64,000 nt of DNA from Symbiodinium natans (GCA_905221605.1 CAJNDS010002171.1:62001-126000), one strand, 5' to 3'. Counted from the first letter of the stretch, positions 42,299-53,740 are shown. Notes: a model not told the origin generated them from the letters alone. Program-made: numbers and translations.

Positions 42299-44219
42299 AT
42301 TAGGGTTTTGGTTTAGGGTTGAGGGGTTAGGGTTGGGTTTGGGGCAAATTCCCTGGGTTCCGCACCGCAGGGCATGGACGCAACCGGTCCTCTCCAGACG
42401 CAGGGTGCAATAGGCCCCACCCACTACTATAGGGTTCTTAAGGGAGGGGGGGGTAGGTACCTAGGGAACCTTAGGGAACCTTAAGGAACCTTAGGGAGCC
42501 TTAGGGAGTAGTAGGGAGTCTTAGGGGACCTTGGGTTACATACCCCCCTTGAACCCCCCCTCCCTCAACTAAACATAAAACCACAAAACCTCCAAAGCAG
42601 AAGAAACCCTGTTAACCCAAAAACCCCTAAACCCTGAGCCCAACAAAATGCCAAAGATTCCCAACCCCCCCCACCCCCCCCGCCCCCCCCCCCCCCCCCC
42701 CCCCTCCCCCACTCCCCACACCCCCCCAAAAGCAAGCCCCAAACAAACCCCAAACGCCCGAAACCCTGAGCCCTGAACTCCAAACACCGGGCAAAACCCC
42801 CAACCCTAACCTAAGAAACTCTAACAACCTCGGCACCCTCAGAGCCCAAACCCCCGGAGCCTAAACCCTAAACCCCAAACCCCAAACCCTAAACCCTAAA
42901 CCCTAAACCCCAAACCCCAAACCCCCAAAACCAACCACTCTCCAAGGCGTCCTTGCACCCAGCCGTTTGGGGGAGGCACCGGGACGCCGCTGGCCAGGGG
43001 AGAGCCGGCCATGGCCAGGATCCCACCTCGATTTTTTTGTTTTTTAGGGTTTCTAGGGCTTGTTTAGGAATTCTTTTTACGATTTCTAGGGCTTGTTCAG
43101 GATTTTTTTTAGGGTTTCTAGGGCTTGTTTAGGATTTTTGTTTTAGGGTTTCTAGGGCTTCTTTAGGATTTAGGGTTTGGGGTTTTTAGGTTGCATCCCG
43201 CCTCGATGGGTTTTAGGGCCCTTTTTGGGGGTTTAGGGGTTTAGGGTTTTTAGGGTTTTTGCTGGTTGTTTTAGGGTTTTTTAGGGTTTAGGGCTGAGGG
43301 TTTAGGGAAAATGTTGAGGGTTTAGGGTTTTAGGGTTTTTAGGGTTTAGGGCTTAGGGTGACAGTATGCTAAACCCTGCACCCTAAACCGATGAAAGTAC
43401 CGCAGCTGACGGGGAAAGAGCTCAATAAGATGAGCCCTGAACCCTGAACCCTGAACCCTGAACCCTGAACCCTGAACCCTGAACCCTGAACCCTAAACCC
43501 TAAACCCTAAACCCTAAACCCTGAACTCCAGTTCTGCTGCCTTGAGCTGGCCGCCTTCCACAACTCGTGGCTAGACCCAACAGCCCCCGATAAGCTCCTC
43601 GCTTCCGGACTGCATCAAGGGCGTCCCCTGGCCTTTGCAAGGGGTTCCGGGCTTAGGGCTTTCAGGGGGGTTTTGAAACCCTAAACCCTAAACCCAAAAA
43701 CCCGAAATTCAGCGCCCTTTTTGTTCTTTTTGTTCAGGGCTTCAGGGTTTACTTCTTCAAAGAAGAGGGGGGAGGGCCAGGATGGTACGCTTTGGATGCT
43801 ATGAGGCCATTTAGCCAGAGAGCCCAAAACAGGCCAATACCTCAGTAATTCAGGGGCTTAGGAGGGTTCAGGGTTTGGGGTTCAGGGTTTAGGGGTCTAG
43901 ACAATAAGGATCCCCTATTCAGAAATTCAGGTCTATTCTTGAAGGGGTAGTGGGCTTTTTGGGTATAAGGACTCTATATGCTGGCTGGCCAAAGATGCGC
44001 CGGTGGTTGTGGGGGTGTTTTGCAGGACGCCAGCAGTGCAGCAGTGGAGAAGTGGCACACGGAATTAACTACAACTACGGAGATGAACAAGATGGCTTTG
44101 GGGTGGTTAGGGTTTAGGGTTTAGGGGCCAGGGTCTAAGGTTTAGGGTTTAGGGTTTAGGGTTTAGGGTTTAGGGTTTAGGGTTTAGGGTCTAAGGTTTA
44201 GGGTTTAGGGTTTAGGGTT
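42299..44219. repeat. Decayed telomeric repeats, decamer repeat, G/C runs
   Basis: 42455-42535 is a roughly 10-bp tandem repeat (GGGAACCTTA), related to 58150-58190. A C-run is at 42666-42712. CCCTGAA x8 passes into CCCTAAA at 43437-43525. 43528-43650 is open on + (FCCLELAAFHNSWLDPTAPD...), possibly an exon, and less well on -. 44101-44219 is a TTTAGGG array just before the LINE ORF. Confidence 0.5.
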
Positions 44220-44290
44220 CCACGGGCATCTCATGGTAGCCCTGCGAACACAAGTGTCCGCCAGGGCGCAAGTAAACAGCCCAAACCGCG

Positions 44291-47200
44291 GTGAGCCAAC
44301 CCACAACCCCACGCGAAACCCCAAAGCCTAAACCCTGGATGCAGCACATCCTGGCCGAGGCGCCTTGCGCGGGCCGTATTAAGCCTGCGACAATGCCACT
44401 GAGACTTGGACTTGCCAACCCCAGTGTCACCGGTTGCATGGACATTAAAGGCGAGCGCCTCAACTGGCAGCCGATCCTAGACGAGAACAGGGGCATCTAC
44501 CCAGCCATGACAAAGCTAGGACTTGACGCTGTGGGCCTCACCGCGGCGCGCCTGAGTCCCAACGCTTGCCTTCCTACTCGTGTAGCAGGTGTGCTTGTTT
44601 GCCGCGGCGGACCACAGTACGGTAGCACTGCGGTACTCAGAAGCCAAAGTTTTGCGCAGTGCTCTGCAGTCCGCCAAGACATTGGGAACAATAGACGCAT
44701 GTGGACTGACATTGTCCTAGAAGATGGTCGTAGCCTTTTTTGGGTTACGCTTTCTCTGCCACCCGAGGGCACCCAAAGAGATGAAGAGTGGATGACAGAA
44801 CTTGAAGGCCTCGCCTGCGATGTCCAGCTACTCCACGCCAGCTCGACTAAGGAGCCCCTCTTCCTGTGCACCGGAGACATGAACATCCAACCAGATAATT
44901 TAGGTGACCGCCCGGAACCCTCAAGAACCAGGCAGCGGGCTTGGGAAGCATTCTTGGACAAGACATCCTTCGCGACCTTCAATCCGTTCTGGGCGGATCC
45001 ACAGCCACAGGAAGTACACCTGCCTTTCCGGGATCGAACTGTGACTATTTGGCCGCACACGACCCGTCATCACCATCGTGGCCCAGGGAGAGCCATTGAT
45101 CTTGTTTTTGGCAGCTCTTCTTTGGCGGTTGATGTTGTCATACATAATTCTATCTCGTGTGGTGGGGTAGGAACATGCCCTGTTGCCTGTTGTCAAGAAA
45201 TTGGATGCGGAGACCATTTTCTTCTGCACCTCGAAGTTGCCCTGTCCCCAGCTAGCTCCTCCAGCTGCGCGGCCCCGCATTTCCCCGGGAAGTGGCACGA
45301 TAAACGCAGATGGACCACAGCACTGCGGCAAGCAGAAGCGCCTCTCAGGCAGCTTACAGCCGCCGCGTTACAGGGCTATCAGGACCATAGGAGGGCGCCG
45401 GCAATCTCCAACATAGGACTTGAAGCTTGTGCTATGCTGCTAAACACCATGGCTGGAGCACTCCGCGACATCTGGATAGGGGGGAGCGTAAGCCCCCGCA
45501 GCGACCACAGCTCGCTGACCAACATCACCAGGCACCTCGAAATTGTTGATTCCGAGGAACTTGAAGATATAAGCCGCCAGCTGAGCTCAGCCCCGAGTGG
45601 TGCCGCGCTTCTCCACAAAACCTGCCGGCTGCTCAAGCCCCACACCCCGCAGCCTGTTTGCTGCATGATAGAGGGCCATCATCTTTTGACAGAAACCGAA
45701 ACACACCAAAAATGGTGTCAAGCCTTATTAGAACAGCGCGGGCCTCAGTCCCACATCGACCAAGGCTTTCAGCATCTTGTCTGCAATAGATTGCAAACCC
45801 TCCTGAACAATGCACGCTCGAAGCACACGCAGCTGCATAGGGAAATGCCATTTCTGCAGCATGAAGTTGCTGAAGTAATTTCTGGTTGGTCTGCATCTTG
45901 CGCCATGCCCCCTGACCTCCTCCCACGGGCCCTTTTCATGTGCAATAGTGACGACTGGAATGATGCAGTGTGGGCCTTGCAGAAATGGGCAGGCCCCTCA
46001 GGAGCAGCGCGTAGGCCGTCACTGTGGAGGGCAGCTGCGCTGTGCCCCTTACACAAAAAGGGAAGTGCAGCAGAAATCAGCAGCTTTCGCTTAATCTTTG
46101 TTAAAGCACAAATGGGGCTTTTGCAAGAGGCCTTGTTCACGCAGCGGTGGCTCCTACGGGTACGAAGCTTTGTAATGCCTTGTCAAAGTGGGTATGTGAG
46201 GGGTGCTGACGATGCTTGGCTACTCCTGCACGAAACGTGTGCGGAAGCCTTATCACAACACCGTCCCATCTGGCTGGTTCTAGGGGATTTTAGGAAGGCC
46301 TTCCCAAGCGTCATTCGCGAGGACCTGCTGCACAGTCTTGCTGACGGTCCAGGTGTGTCAGGAGATAGCTTGCTCCTCTGCGCTTCTATCCTCAAGCAGG
46401 ACTCAGTCCTTGTCTGGCACAGCGGCCTCTCGGAGGTAACTGTCTCCAGTGGAATCCCGGAAGGCGGAACTCTTGGACCCTTGGCTTACCCTTGCCTACT
46501 CGACAGCTTGGTTAGGGAGTTGCTCGCAAAAGAGTGTGGCGTGGGCCTAGAAGTAACCGTCCCGCCGGCGTGGTCACACATGTGTTGGAAGGGTCAATCT
46601 AAGACTGTTTCGATGATCTGTTGCTCTTCTCCATGCGTCTCCCCCACCGCGTGCGGTCCCTCTCTTCTCTTGGATAATCTCCCCCTGGCGTTTAAAAACC
46701 AACACAGGTGGCTAGGAATTACTTGGTCGGCGTCCTTGTCTTTTCAGGACACCTTATCCCAAAAAGCAGCACTGGCAGGCGCAATTTGGAGCTCCATCTG
46801 CGGCCTTCTTCATGGCCACGCGTTTCCGCTTGACCTCGCCCTTAGTCTCTTCCGCTCCAAGGTTCTGCCTGTCCTCTTATTCGGGGCTTGCTTGTATGGT
46901 TTGGAGGCTAATTTGGAAGAGTTCCTTTCTCGCCTACAAAGTTCTTGGGCTAGACAAGTATTAAAACTTGAACCGTGGCGCAACGCTGCAGTTGCTGCCG
47001 CCGAGCTGGGCTGGACTCTGCCATTGCATTTGGAAGTCGTTTTAGAAATAGCAATGAAGCGCTTCCGCCTCTGGCAGCTTCCAGATGGAGACCTCTACAA
47101 GACTAGGTTCATGTGGAGTCACGGAGTAGGACAATCATGGGCTTGCAAGAGCCTCAACCTCATTGAGAGCTGGGGCCTCGTGGATTGGATGGAGTGGAAG

Positions 47201-47722
47201 TCGCCACACTGTGACTACCGAGCCTACGCTCGGCAGCATTTGGAGATGGCGTGGTTTGGCTCTTGGCTTAAGGAAGCTGAGCTCTCCCAGCAACCTCCCG
47301 CCTATACGAGTTTTCAGGCAGTGCACAGCCGCATCCCCGAGACCGTGGCTGCACAAATGCTGCCATGGGACACCAGAATGGGCATCCTCTCGCTCTGCAG
47401 GCTCAGGGCAGGTTCTCTGCGACTCAGCTCTTTGAACGGGAGGCCAAGCGCAGCGAAGATCCAGCGATGCATCTGCTGCAGCCGCAGGACCAGGGCAGCT
47501 AGGGTCCATGCGATGGCAGTGTGTGACCACTGGCTGAGCCAGAGGCAGCAAGTCTGCCAGTCGCTGGGCCTAGCTGCAGACGAGCTTACGCCAGCAGACC
47601 TGTGCAGGTCCATCATCGGCTGCTCCCCCACAGCCACAGGTTTTCGGGCCGTAGTAAGCTGGGCAGTAAAGCTGGACAGGCACCACTCTCAATACTGGGG
47701 TGCGCAGCGGCTTGGGAATTAA
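44291..47722 (+). CDS. LINE-type endonuclease/reverse transcriptase ORF, damaged
   Basis: 1143-codon ORF of a non-LTR retrotransposon. Residues 1-35 translate decayed telomeric repeats, so the real element starts near 44340 or is 5'-truncated. The endonuclease/exonuclease/phosphatase domain covers about 50-320: LGLDAVGLTAARLSPN (76-91), GDMNI (195-199), AIDLVF (268-273), GDHFLL (307-312). The Glu expected near residue 85 is Ala. The RT domain covers about 560-830: SSFRLI (598-603), motif A LGDFRKAFPSV (664-674), motif B SSGIPEGGTLGPLAY (719-733), thumb-side HRWLGI (825-830). Motif C (F/Y-x-DD) is absent in frame but present one frame off at 46609-46617. A C-x2-C-x9-H-x4-C knuckle lies at 1060-1078. 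The element would insert by target-primed reverse transcription. The displaced catalytic motif and the Ala substitution suggest an inactive copy, although the long ORF means it is fairly young. Inserted on +, opposite to the surrounding minus-strand exons. Confidence 0.85.
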   Translation: MSQPTTPRETPKPKPWMQHILAEAPCAGRIKPATMPLRLGLANPSVTGCMDIKGERLNWQPILDENRGIYPAMTKLGLDAVGLTAARLSPNACLPTRVAGVLVCRGGPQYGSTAVLRSQSFAQCSAVRQDIGNNRRMWTDIVLEDGRSLFWVTLSLPPEGTQRDEEWMTELEGLACDVQLLHASSTKEPLFLCTGDMNIQPDNLGDRPEPSRTRQRAWEAFLDKTSFATFNPFWADPQPQEVHLPFRDRTVTIWPHTTRHHHRGPGRAIDLVFGSSSLAVDVVIHNSISCGGVGTCPVACCQEIGCGDHFLLHLEVALSPASSSSCAAPHFPGKWHDKRRWTTALRQAEAPLRQLTAAALQGYQDHRRAPAISNIGLEACAMLLNTMAGALRDIWIGGSVSPRSDHSSLTNITRHLEIVDSEELEDISRQLSSAPSGAALLHKTCRLLKPHTPQPVCCMIEGHHLLTETETHQKWCQALLEQRGPQSHIDQGFQHLVCNRLQTLLNNARSKHTQLHREMPFLQHEVAEVISGWSASCAMPPDLLPRALFMCNSDDWNDAVWALQKWAGPSGAARRPSLWRAAALCPLHKKGSAAEISSFRLIFVKAQMGLLQEALFTQRWLLRVRSFVMPCQSGYVRGADDAWLLLHETCAEALSQHRPIWLVLGDFRKAFPSVIREDLLHSLADGPGVSGDSLLLCASILKQDSVLVWHSGLSEVTVSSGIPEGGTLGPLAYPCLLDSLVRELLAKECGVGLEVTVPPAWSHMCWKGQSKTVSMICCSSPCVSPTACGPSLLLDNLPLAFKNQHRWLGITWSASLSFQDTLSQKAALAGAIWSSICGLLHGHAFPLDLALSLFRSKVLPVLLFGACLYGLEANLEEFLSRLQSSWARQVLKLEPWRNAAVAAAELGWTLPLHLEVVLEIAMKRFRLWQLPDGDLYKTRFMWSHGVGQSWACKSLNLIESWGLVDWMEWKSPHCDYRAYARQHLEMAWFGSWLKEAELSQQPPAYTSFQAVHSRIPETVAAQMLPWDTRMGILSLCRLRAGSLRLSSLNGRPSAAKIQRCICCSRRTRAARVHAMAVCDHWLSQRQQVCQSLGLAADELTPADLCRSIIGCSPTATGFRAVVSWAVKLDRHHSQYWGAQRLGN
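46609..46617 (+). other. RT motif C (FDD) in the wrong frame
   Basis: Reads TTC GAT GAT, then CTG TTG CTC TTC (LLLF), as expected for the catalytic Asp-Asp and following hydrophobic strand, but two bases out of phase with the flanking RT motifs. The frame closes at a TAA near 46675, so two compensating indels flank the motif. Confidence 0.65.
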
Positions 47723-49690
47723 AGAAGAGGCAGTTCTACCACACTGTGCTTCTCCTGAGCCTCCCCGGCTTTCAGGGTGGAGCGCAGGTGCGCGGGGGCC
47801 ACTGCCTTCAGTTCCTAACATACCTTAAATGCCATCGGCCGCCCCTTGCCCCAGGGAGCCAACCCGCACCCTCCGTGCGGAAGAGTGGACACACACACAC
47901 ACACACACACCCTGACCCTAAACTCTGAACCCTAACCACCCCAGAGCCCCTTAAAAACCCTATACTACTAAAACCTCACTGACTCAACCCTAAAACCCTA
48001 AAGCCGTAAAAACCCTAAACCTTGAATGCCTAAAGCCCTAAAGTCCTATACCCTAAAAACGATAAACTCCCGTAAAACAAAGACACCCTAAACCCCAAAC
48101 CCCAAACCCCAAACCCCAAACCCCAAACTCCAAACCCTAAACCCTAACCCTAAACCCTAAACCCTACCTTTAAACCCTGAAGCCCGGAAGGCTTAAATCC
48201 CTAAAAACCTAAAACGCCTTCCCGCCTAAAGCCCTAACAGCTATGAAGCCCTGAAAGCACTAAATGCCCCAACAACCTCATTAAACACCCTGAAAAAGCC
48301 TTAAGCCCTAAAGCCCTTGAAGCCCTAAATCCCGAAAAACCTAAAAGCCCTAAAGCCTGAAACCCTCAAGCCTTACAAGCCCTAAAGCCCTAAAGCACGA
48401 AAACCCTAAAAACCTCAAACCCTAAAATCCTAAAAACCGAGAAGCCCAACAAGCCCTAAAACTACCTAAAAAGCACTAAAATCTCTGAGAAGCTAAAACC
48501 CTCTGAATGCTAAACCCTAAACCCTAAACCCTAAGGCCCCAAGGCCCTAAGGCTGCCTGGAGCCATGCCCGGCGTTGCCAAGGGAGTCTGCATGACGGGG
48601 CTCACGTCGGAGAAGGCGGAGTGGGCTGGCAGTGTCAGGTCTTGCCGAGGTTTCGAAACCCTAAACCCTAAACCCTAAACCCTAAACCCTAAACCCTAAA
48701 CCCTCTCCAGCCTATGTATATCTAACGGCCATTGGACTCGGGGCTTTCCACCAACAATTCGCGGACAAGCACCATCAATTCGTGGGTAGATGTCCAAACT
48801 GAAGTCGCGAGCTTAACTATAGTGAATGCTTGCACTTGAGATGCTGAACCCCAAACCCTAAACCCTAAACCCTGAACCTCTGGGTTTTTTTTGGAGTTTA
48901 TATAGCACCGAAAAGGCTCAAGGCCACCTTTCCCCTACGAGTGGGATCAGACGAAGGCTTGTTGAGCCTTCTTGCCTTAGACCCTGAACCCTAAACCCTA
49001 AACCCCAAACCCTAAAGCTCAAACCCTAAGCATGGACTGTTACAGGTACATATATATTTACATAATGGAATATCCACAAAAAAAACAGGCCTTGCCCCCT
49101 CCCCTTATTCTTCTTGCCACAAGCCCCCCCCCCCCCCCAGTCCCAACACTTCGACTTCGTCGTGCTCCACATTCGTGCGTTTGAGGGTTTAGGGATCCCT
49201 AAACCCTAAACCCTAAACCCTAAACCCTGATTCCTGGGACATGGGGCTCGAGGGTTGATTTAGGGCTCCAGTTCTTTAGCGTTCTACCCTGAATACTAAG
49301 ATTCTTCCGTAGCATGGGAGAGGGAACGATGGTGGCAATGCCCTCGCGCAGCAGGGAGAGGACCCGTGCCTTGGACGCTTAACGTCTATTCTGCGCGTGC
49401 TTTTTTCTTGGATTTTTCCCGAAAACCAATTCTGAAATTGGGTTCTCGTTTGGCGCTTCAATGCGGAAGGCGTTCTATCGGATCGCTTCTTGGAGGGTCG
49501 GACGGAATGAATTTTGACGGGAGGCCGCGGACCGCGGAGAGGACACGGTCAAGGGAGGGGGTTCGGAATATTTTGCTGGAGAGGGGCGTGGTGTGGGGAG
49601 GCGTGGACCATGCATGGAGGTTGACGGACGGGTTCGGTGCGGAAGGGGAGAGTGACATTCGGTTGATGGGCAGTCGCCTGATATGGGGAC
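47723..49690. other. LINE 3' flank and telomere-like repeats
   Basis: (AC)n at 47889-47911 follows the LINE. 47915-48535 is a long, highly decayed CCCTAAA-derived tract (ccctaaagc, ccctaaaaa). Perfect arrays at 48658-48705 and 49198-49228. 48555-48630 is open on + (AMPGVAKGVCMTGLTSEKAE) and on - after a pyrimidine tract. A C-run is at 49124-49138. 49276-49690 has overlapping ORFs without recognisable domains. Confidence 0.5.
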
Positions 49691-50131
49691 ACGTGGATGC
49701 CCTTCCGCGCCCTCCGCACCCTCCGCGCGTTTGCAAGCCCGCGCCCTCCACACCCTCCGCGCCCTCCGCGCCCTCCGCGCGCTCCGCGTCCTGCGCGCCC
49801 TCCGCGCCCTCCGCGACCTCCGCGCTCTCCGCGCCCTCCGCGCCCTCCGCGCCCTCCGCGCCCTCTGCGCCCTCTGCGCGCTCCGCGCCCTGCGCGTCCC
49901 TCCGCGCCCTCCGCGCCCTTCCCGCCCTCCGCCTCCCCGCCCTCCGCGCTCCGCGCCCTCCGCGCCCTCCGCGCCCTCCGCGCCTTCCGCGCCCTCCGCG
50001 CCCTCCGCGCACCCTCCGCGCCCTCCGCGCCCTCCGCGCCCTCCGCGCGCCTCCGCACCCTCCGCGCCCTCCGCGCCCTCCGCGCCCTCCGCGCCCTCTC
50101 CGCGCCCTCCGCGCCCTCCGCGCCCCTGCCC
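49691..50131. repeat. CCCTCCGCG 9-bp minisatellite
   Basis: About 45-50 units of a 9-bp C/G-rich repeat with small variants (CCCTCTGCG, CTCTCCGCG). Because 9 is a multiple of three, all six frames stay open for up to 260 codons; those ORFs are artefacts. The G-rich strand could fold into G-quadruplexes (inference). Confidence 0.95.
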
Positions 50132-50620
50132 AGGACACAGTGCGCTGACAGGGTGCAATGCGTCTATTCTGCGGGTGCGTTGCGTCTATTCTGCGGGTGT
50201 TTCCTTTGTAAAGTATTTGTTTACAAGGCACGCACGTGCAGCATAGCCTTTAAGTGTCCATCTTACGGAGAGGACCCCTTCAAAGTCCTAGAACTCTAGG
50301 GTTTGGGGTCTCAGGGTTGACCGCTTCGGGCCCTAAACCCTAGATAAACCCTAAACCCTAAACCCGAAACCCGAAACCCTAAACCCTAAACCCTAAACCC
50401 TAACCCGAAACCCTAAACCCTAAACCCTAAACCCTAAACCCTGTGCCGCGGCCTGTAGCGCCTCTGGGAGCAGTCGGCAACTGCGCCTGTGGGGCATGTA
50501 GGGTTCGGGCTTCAGTGTGTGGAGTCAGACCACCGCCTGCGGTTTAGGGCTTAGGGCTTAGGGCTTAGGGTTTAGGGTTTAGGGTTTAGGTTTGGGGTTT
50601 GGGGTTAGGGTTTAGGGTTT
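50132..50620. repeat. Telomeric arrays after the minisatellite
   Basis: Two copies of gcgtctattctgcgggtg at 50159-50199 (also once, in variant form, near 49383). CCCTAAA/CCCGAAA array at 50331-50440 and TTTAGGG array at 50545-50620. Confidence 0.7.
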
Positions 50621-50902
50621 ACCTGGAACGCCGTAGTTGCTGCTTTTTTGCAGCAACTATTGAAAGTGGCAGGAATTTCGCAAAAGTGGCCAGAATTCCT
50701 GTCACTGGCAAGTTAACAGTGATTGCCCATCAGAAAGTGGCGTAAAAAGGCGTAAAAGTGGCGTAAAAAAGCGTAAAGTGGCGTAAAAAAGCGTAGACAA
50801 TGTATGGGTAAAACCTGCAACTTTGCAGTGGCTGGTTTAAAGCGTCAAAAGCGGCACTTTCAATAGTTGCCACAAATTATTGGCAACTAGGCTTTCCAGG
50901 TA
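50621..50902. mobile_element. TIR element with internal GTGGCGTAAAAAAGC repeats
   Basis: Ends ACCTGGAAcGCCgtAGTTGCtG...CAACTATTGAAAGTGgC and inverse GCACTTTCAATAGTTGCC...GGCAACTAGGCTTTCCAGGT. Inside are three to four copies of gtggcgtaaaaaagcgtaaa (50738-50795). Lower in GC than its surroundings, no ORF, and flanked on both sides by TTTAGGG DNA. Confidence 0.75.
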
Positions 50903-51060
50903 GGGTTTAGGCCTTCCAGGACTTTACTTGAAGAAGGAACATGGTGCGTTATGATTGGTCTAGGCCAGAGAAAAAGCCACAACCGCTCGACTCAAAAGCC
51001 TCAAGCACTCACCCCCCCCCCTAGCTAAAACCGAAGCCCTACACTGTAAGGACTATTTCT

Positions 51061-51159
51061 TGGGATGTTCCCCCTTATACTAACAGCCCTTGAGAGGGAT
51101 TGTAAGAGGGGTACTACAAACCCTACTAAGGAGCTGCTAGTAAACGGGGAAACTTCCCA
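51061..51159. mobile_element. MITE-like palindrome, ACTAACAGTCC family, copy
   Basis: Left GGGATGTTCCCCCTTATACTAACAG, right inverse CTGCTAGTAAACGGGGAAACTTCCC. Slightly diverged arms. Confidence 0.55.
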
Positions 51160-51478
51160 AGACTATTTCCATGAATCCAACCGGGTGGTGGCCCTGCCTG
51201 CAAAGTCGAAAGTGGGTGGGCCGCCTGTCATGCTGAAGCAGCTCTCTAGGTTTAGGGTTTAGGGTTTAGGGTTTAGGGTTTAGGGTTTAGGGTTTAGGGT
51301 TTAGGGTTTAGGGTTTAGGGTTTAGGGTTTAGGGTTTAGGTCCCTTTTTGGAATTGCAGACCCCTGTATTTTTACATGACAAGAAACAAAGAAGCCATAC
51401 GGAGGCCATATTGCACAGGGCTGACTGTGTAGTCTAGAAATTCCTGACTCGATGACGCCCAAACGACTTGTAAGGTTT

Positions 51479-51514
<36 letters not shown>

Positions 51515-52130
51515 GTGCGGGCTGGCGGCGCGCGAGGGGGGGGAGGGGGGGCGGGGGGTGACTCTGCAGGAGGGCTTGAAGCGCTTGTGGGCTTTACGGG
51601 GCTTTACTCCTAAACCCTAAACCCTAAACCCTAAACCCTAAACCCTAAGCCCTGAACCCTAAACCTTAAAACCCCCGATGATCTGGGAGTGAACGGGGAA
51701 CCCGCTTTTGTTCAAGGGCCTTCAGAAGGGAACCTATACTCTTCAAACGAAAGGAAAAACGGTCATCTCTTGGGAACTGAGGTTCGAAAAGCCGCGTAGA
51801 AGGTTTGCCGGGGGACATATCGGGTTTAGGGTTTAGGGTTTAGGGTTTAGGGTCCAAACCGCCCCCCCCCCCCAGCCACTGCAGGAAGAAGCGTGAGAAG
51901 GAGAGCCTCCACTCCTTGATCCGTCATCACCTTGGGCGTCACTTGCAAGGTCTGACGAGTTGTTGATTTTTTTTTCGTAGGGAAGTCGGTGCCCTGTACC
52001 CCGCCTTTGAGTCCCTAAACCCTAAACCCAGTTTAGAGCCACCTAAACGGAATATGTGCAACGCTTGAGCCCTAGGCACATTAAACCCTACTAAACCCTA
52101 AACCCTAAACCCTCAACACTCCGAAGCCCA

Positions 52131-52230
52131 ATCCGGAGTAACTCAGGAATAAAACGGGCACCCTTTGTGGTTTAAAGAGGCGTAGAAGGGAACCTGATCC
52201 CTGGAACAAGGGCCTACTCTGGATCCTAGT
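52131..52230. mobile_element. GACCCAGAGTAG-family palindrome, copy 2
   Basis: Left ccGGAGTAACTCAGGAATAAAACGGGCACCC, right GGGCCTACTCTGGATCCTAG. A further right end lies at 52310-52335. Confidence 0.55.
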
Positions 52231-53573
52231 GATCCCCAAACCCTAAACCCGAGACCCTGCACCCTCAACCCTAGAAACCCTACACCCTAAACCCCCAAAA
52301 ATAAGGGAACAAAGGGCCTACTCTGACTCCTTCTGTCCCTACTCCAAGTAGACCCTGGAAGAAAATGTATACTTCTTAGGTGTTAAGTAGCTATAATCGG
52401 AACCCAGAACCAAAAAAACAAAAGTACTAAGGTATAGTACTCCAAAACCCAGTAGTAGGGCTCGGGGTGCCTTCTCCACACTCAGGTGAAGTAGGGTTTA
52501 TTTTATTTCTTGTACTCCCAAAAGGACACCAAATATATGCACTCACCAATATTAAAAAGGAATCTTATATACACTCACCAATCCCTAAACCCTAAAACCC
52601 TAAACCCTAAACCCTAAAACCCTAAACCCTAAACCCTAAACCCTGCTTCAGGTTCGGACGTAGGAGCCAAAGGGGGCCGACGTGCCAGCCTGCAGGCAGC
52701 TGGAGCTTGAGGGTTTAGGGGTTTAGAGTTTAGGGGTTTAGGGTTTGGGGTTAGGTTTTAGGGTTTAGGGGTTTTGGGTTTGGGGTTTAGGGTTTTAGGG
52801 TTTCAGGGTTTAGGGTTTAGGGTTTTAGGGTTTGGGGTTTTGGGGTTTTAGGGTTTTAGGGTTTTAGTGTTTTAGGGTTTAGGGGTTTTGGGTTGTTTAG
52901 GGTTTCGGGGTTTAGGGTTTAGGGTTTTAGGGTTTTGGGGTTTTAGGGTGTTAGGGTGCTGGGTTTAGGGTTTAGGGTTTTAGGGTGTCAGGGTGTTAGG
53001 GTTTAGGGTTTGGGTTTCAGGGCTTAGGTTTTTTTATTTTAAACCGGAATCGCAGACGCGAAGGGTTTAGGGTTCAGGGTTTTAGGGTCTTAGGGTTTTA
53101 GGGCCACCCGACGCCCTGTTTCTTTACCGACGCGAGCCTGAGGCATGCTGCCGTACACTGCGGGCGTGCCCTGCCAAGGGTTTAGGGTTTAGGGTTTAGG
53201 GTTTAGGGTTTAGGGTTTAGGGTTTAGGGTTTAGGGATTGGGATTTAGGGTTAGGGTTTCGAGATTTAGGGTTTAGGGTGTAGGGTGTAGGGGCCCCTTC
53301 TAGACACTAGCATGCGGTTCCTTTAACCCCTCCACAGAGAACCCTGGTTGGAGCTACCCCCTTGTCACGCGAGGGCCGGTGGAGGGGTTTTGGGAAGCCA
53401 AGGTTTGGCAACCCTAAACCCTAAACCCTAAACCCTAAACCCTAAACCCTAAACCCTAAACCCTAAACCCTAAACCCTTCATCCCCTGGCCAAGTGGGGC
53501 CAACACAGAGATCGGTTCTAGGCAAGGCTTTTGAGGGTCTGGGGCACCAAGGAATATCGCAGCTCAGGATAAG

Positions 53574-53691
53574 CTACTAGTTGCTTAAGAACCCCCCCCC
53601 CCCCCCCAAACAACAAGAGATAACAATCCCCAGAATAGCCCTGTAAGGAAGAATACTTATGATTTTCTGGGGGTTCTTAAGCAAATAGTAG
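53574..53691. mobile_element. GCTTAAGAACCCC-family palindrome, copy 2
   Basis: Left CTACTAGTTGCTTAAGAACCCCC (with C-run), right inverse GGGGGTTCTTAAGCAAATAGTAG, nearly perfect over 23 bases. Confidence 0.8.
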
Positions 53692-53740
53692 AGAGGCTTG
53701 CCTCGGGGGGCTGCTGGTGTGAGTTTTGCTTCATCGAGGA

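Larger units (their letters stand above)
50903..53573. repeat. Telomeric arrays, poly-G, partial elements
   Basis: (TTTAGGG)13 at 51247-51339, a G-run of about 33 at 51481-51513, arrays at 51608-51650, 52575-52645, (TTTAGGG)8 at 53179-53237 and (CCCTAAA)10 at 53407-53479. 52700-53035 is a mixed TTTAGGG/TTTTAGGG tract. 53128-53155 reads YGSMPQARV on the minus strand with acceptor cccgcag and donor GTAAAG, a possible exon. Confidence 0.55.

Noticed and set aside
44497-47637. Minus-strand ORFs of 70-190 codons inside the LINE
   Set aside because: Shadows of the plus-strand LINE frame.
49366-50299. ORFs of 170-260 codons on both strands
   Set aside because: The 9-bp repeat leaves six frames open; composition is only Ala/Pro/Ser/Arg or Gly/Glu/Arg.
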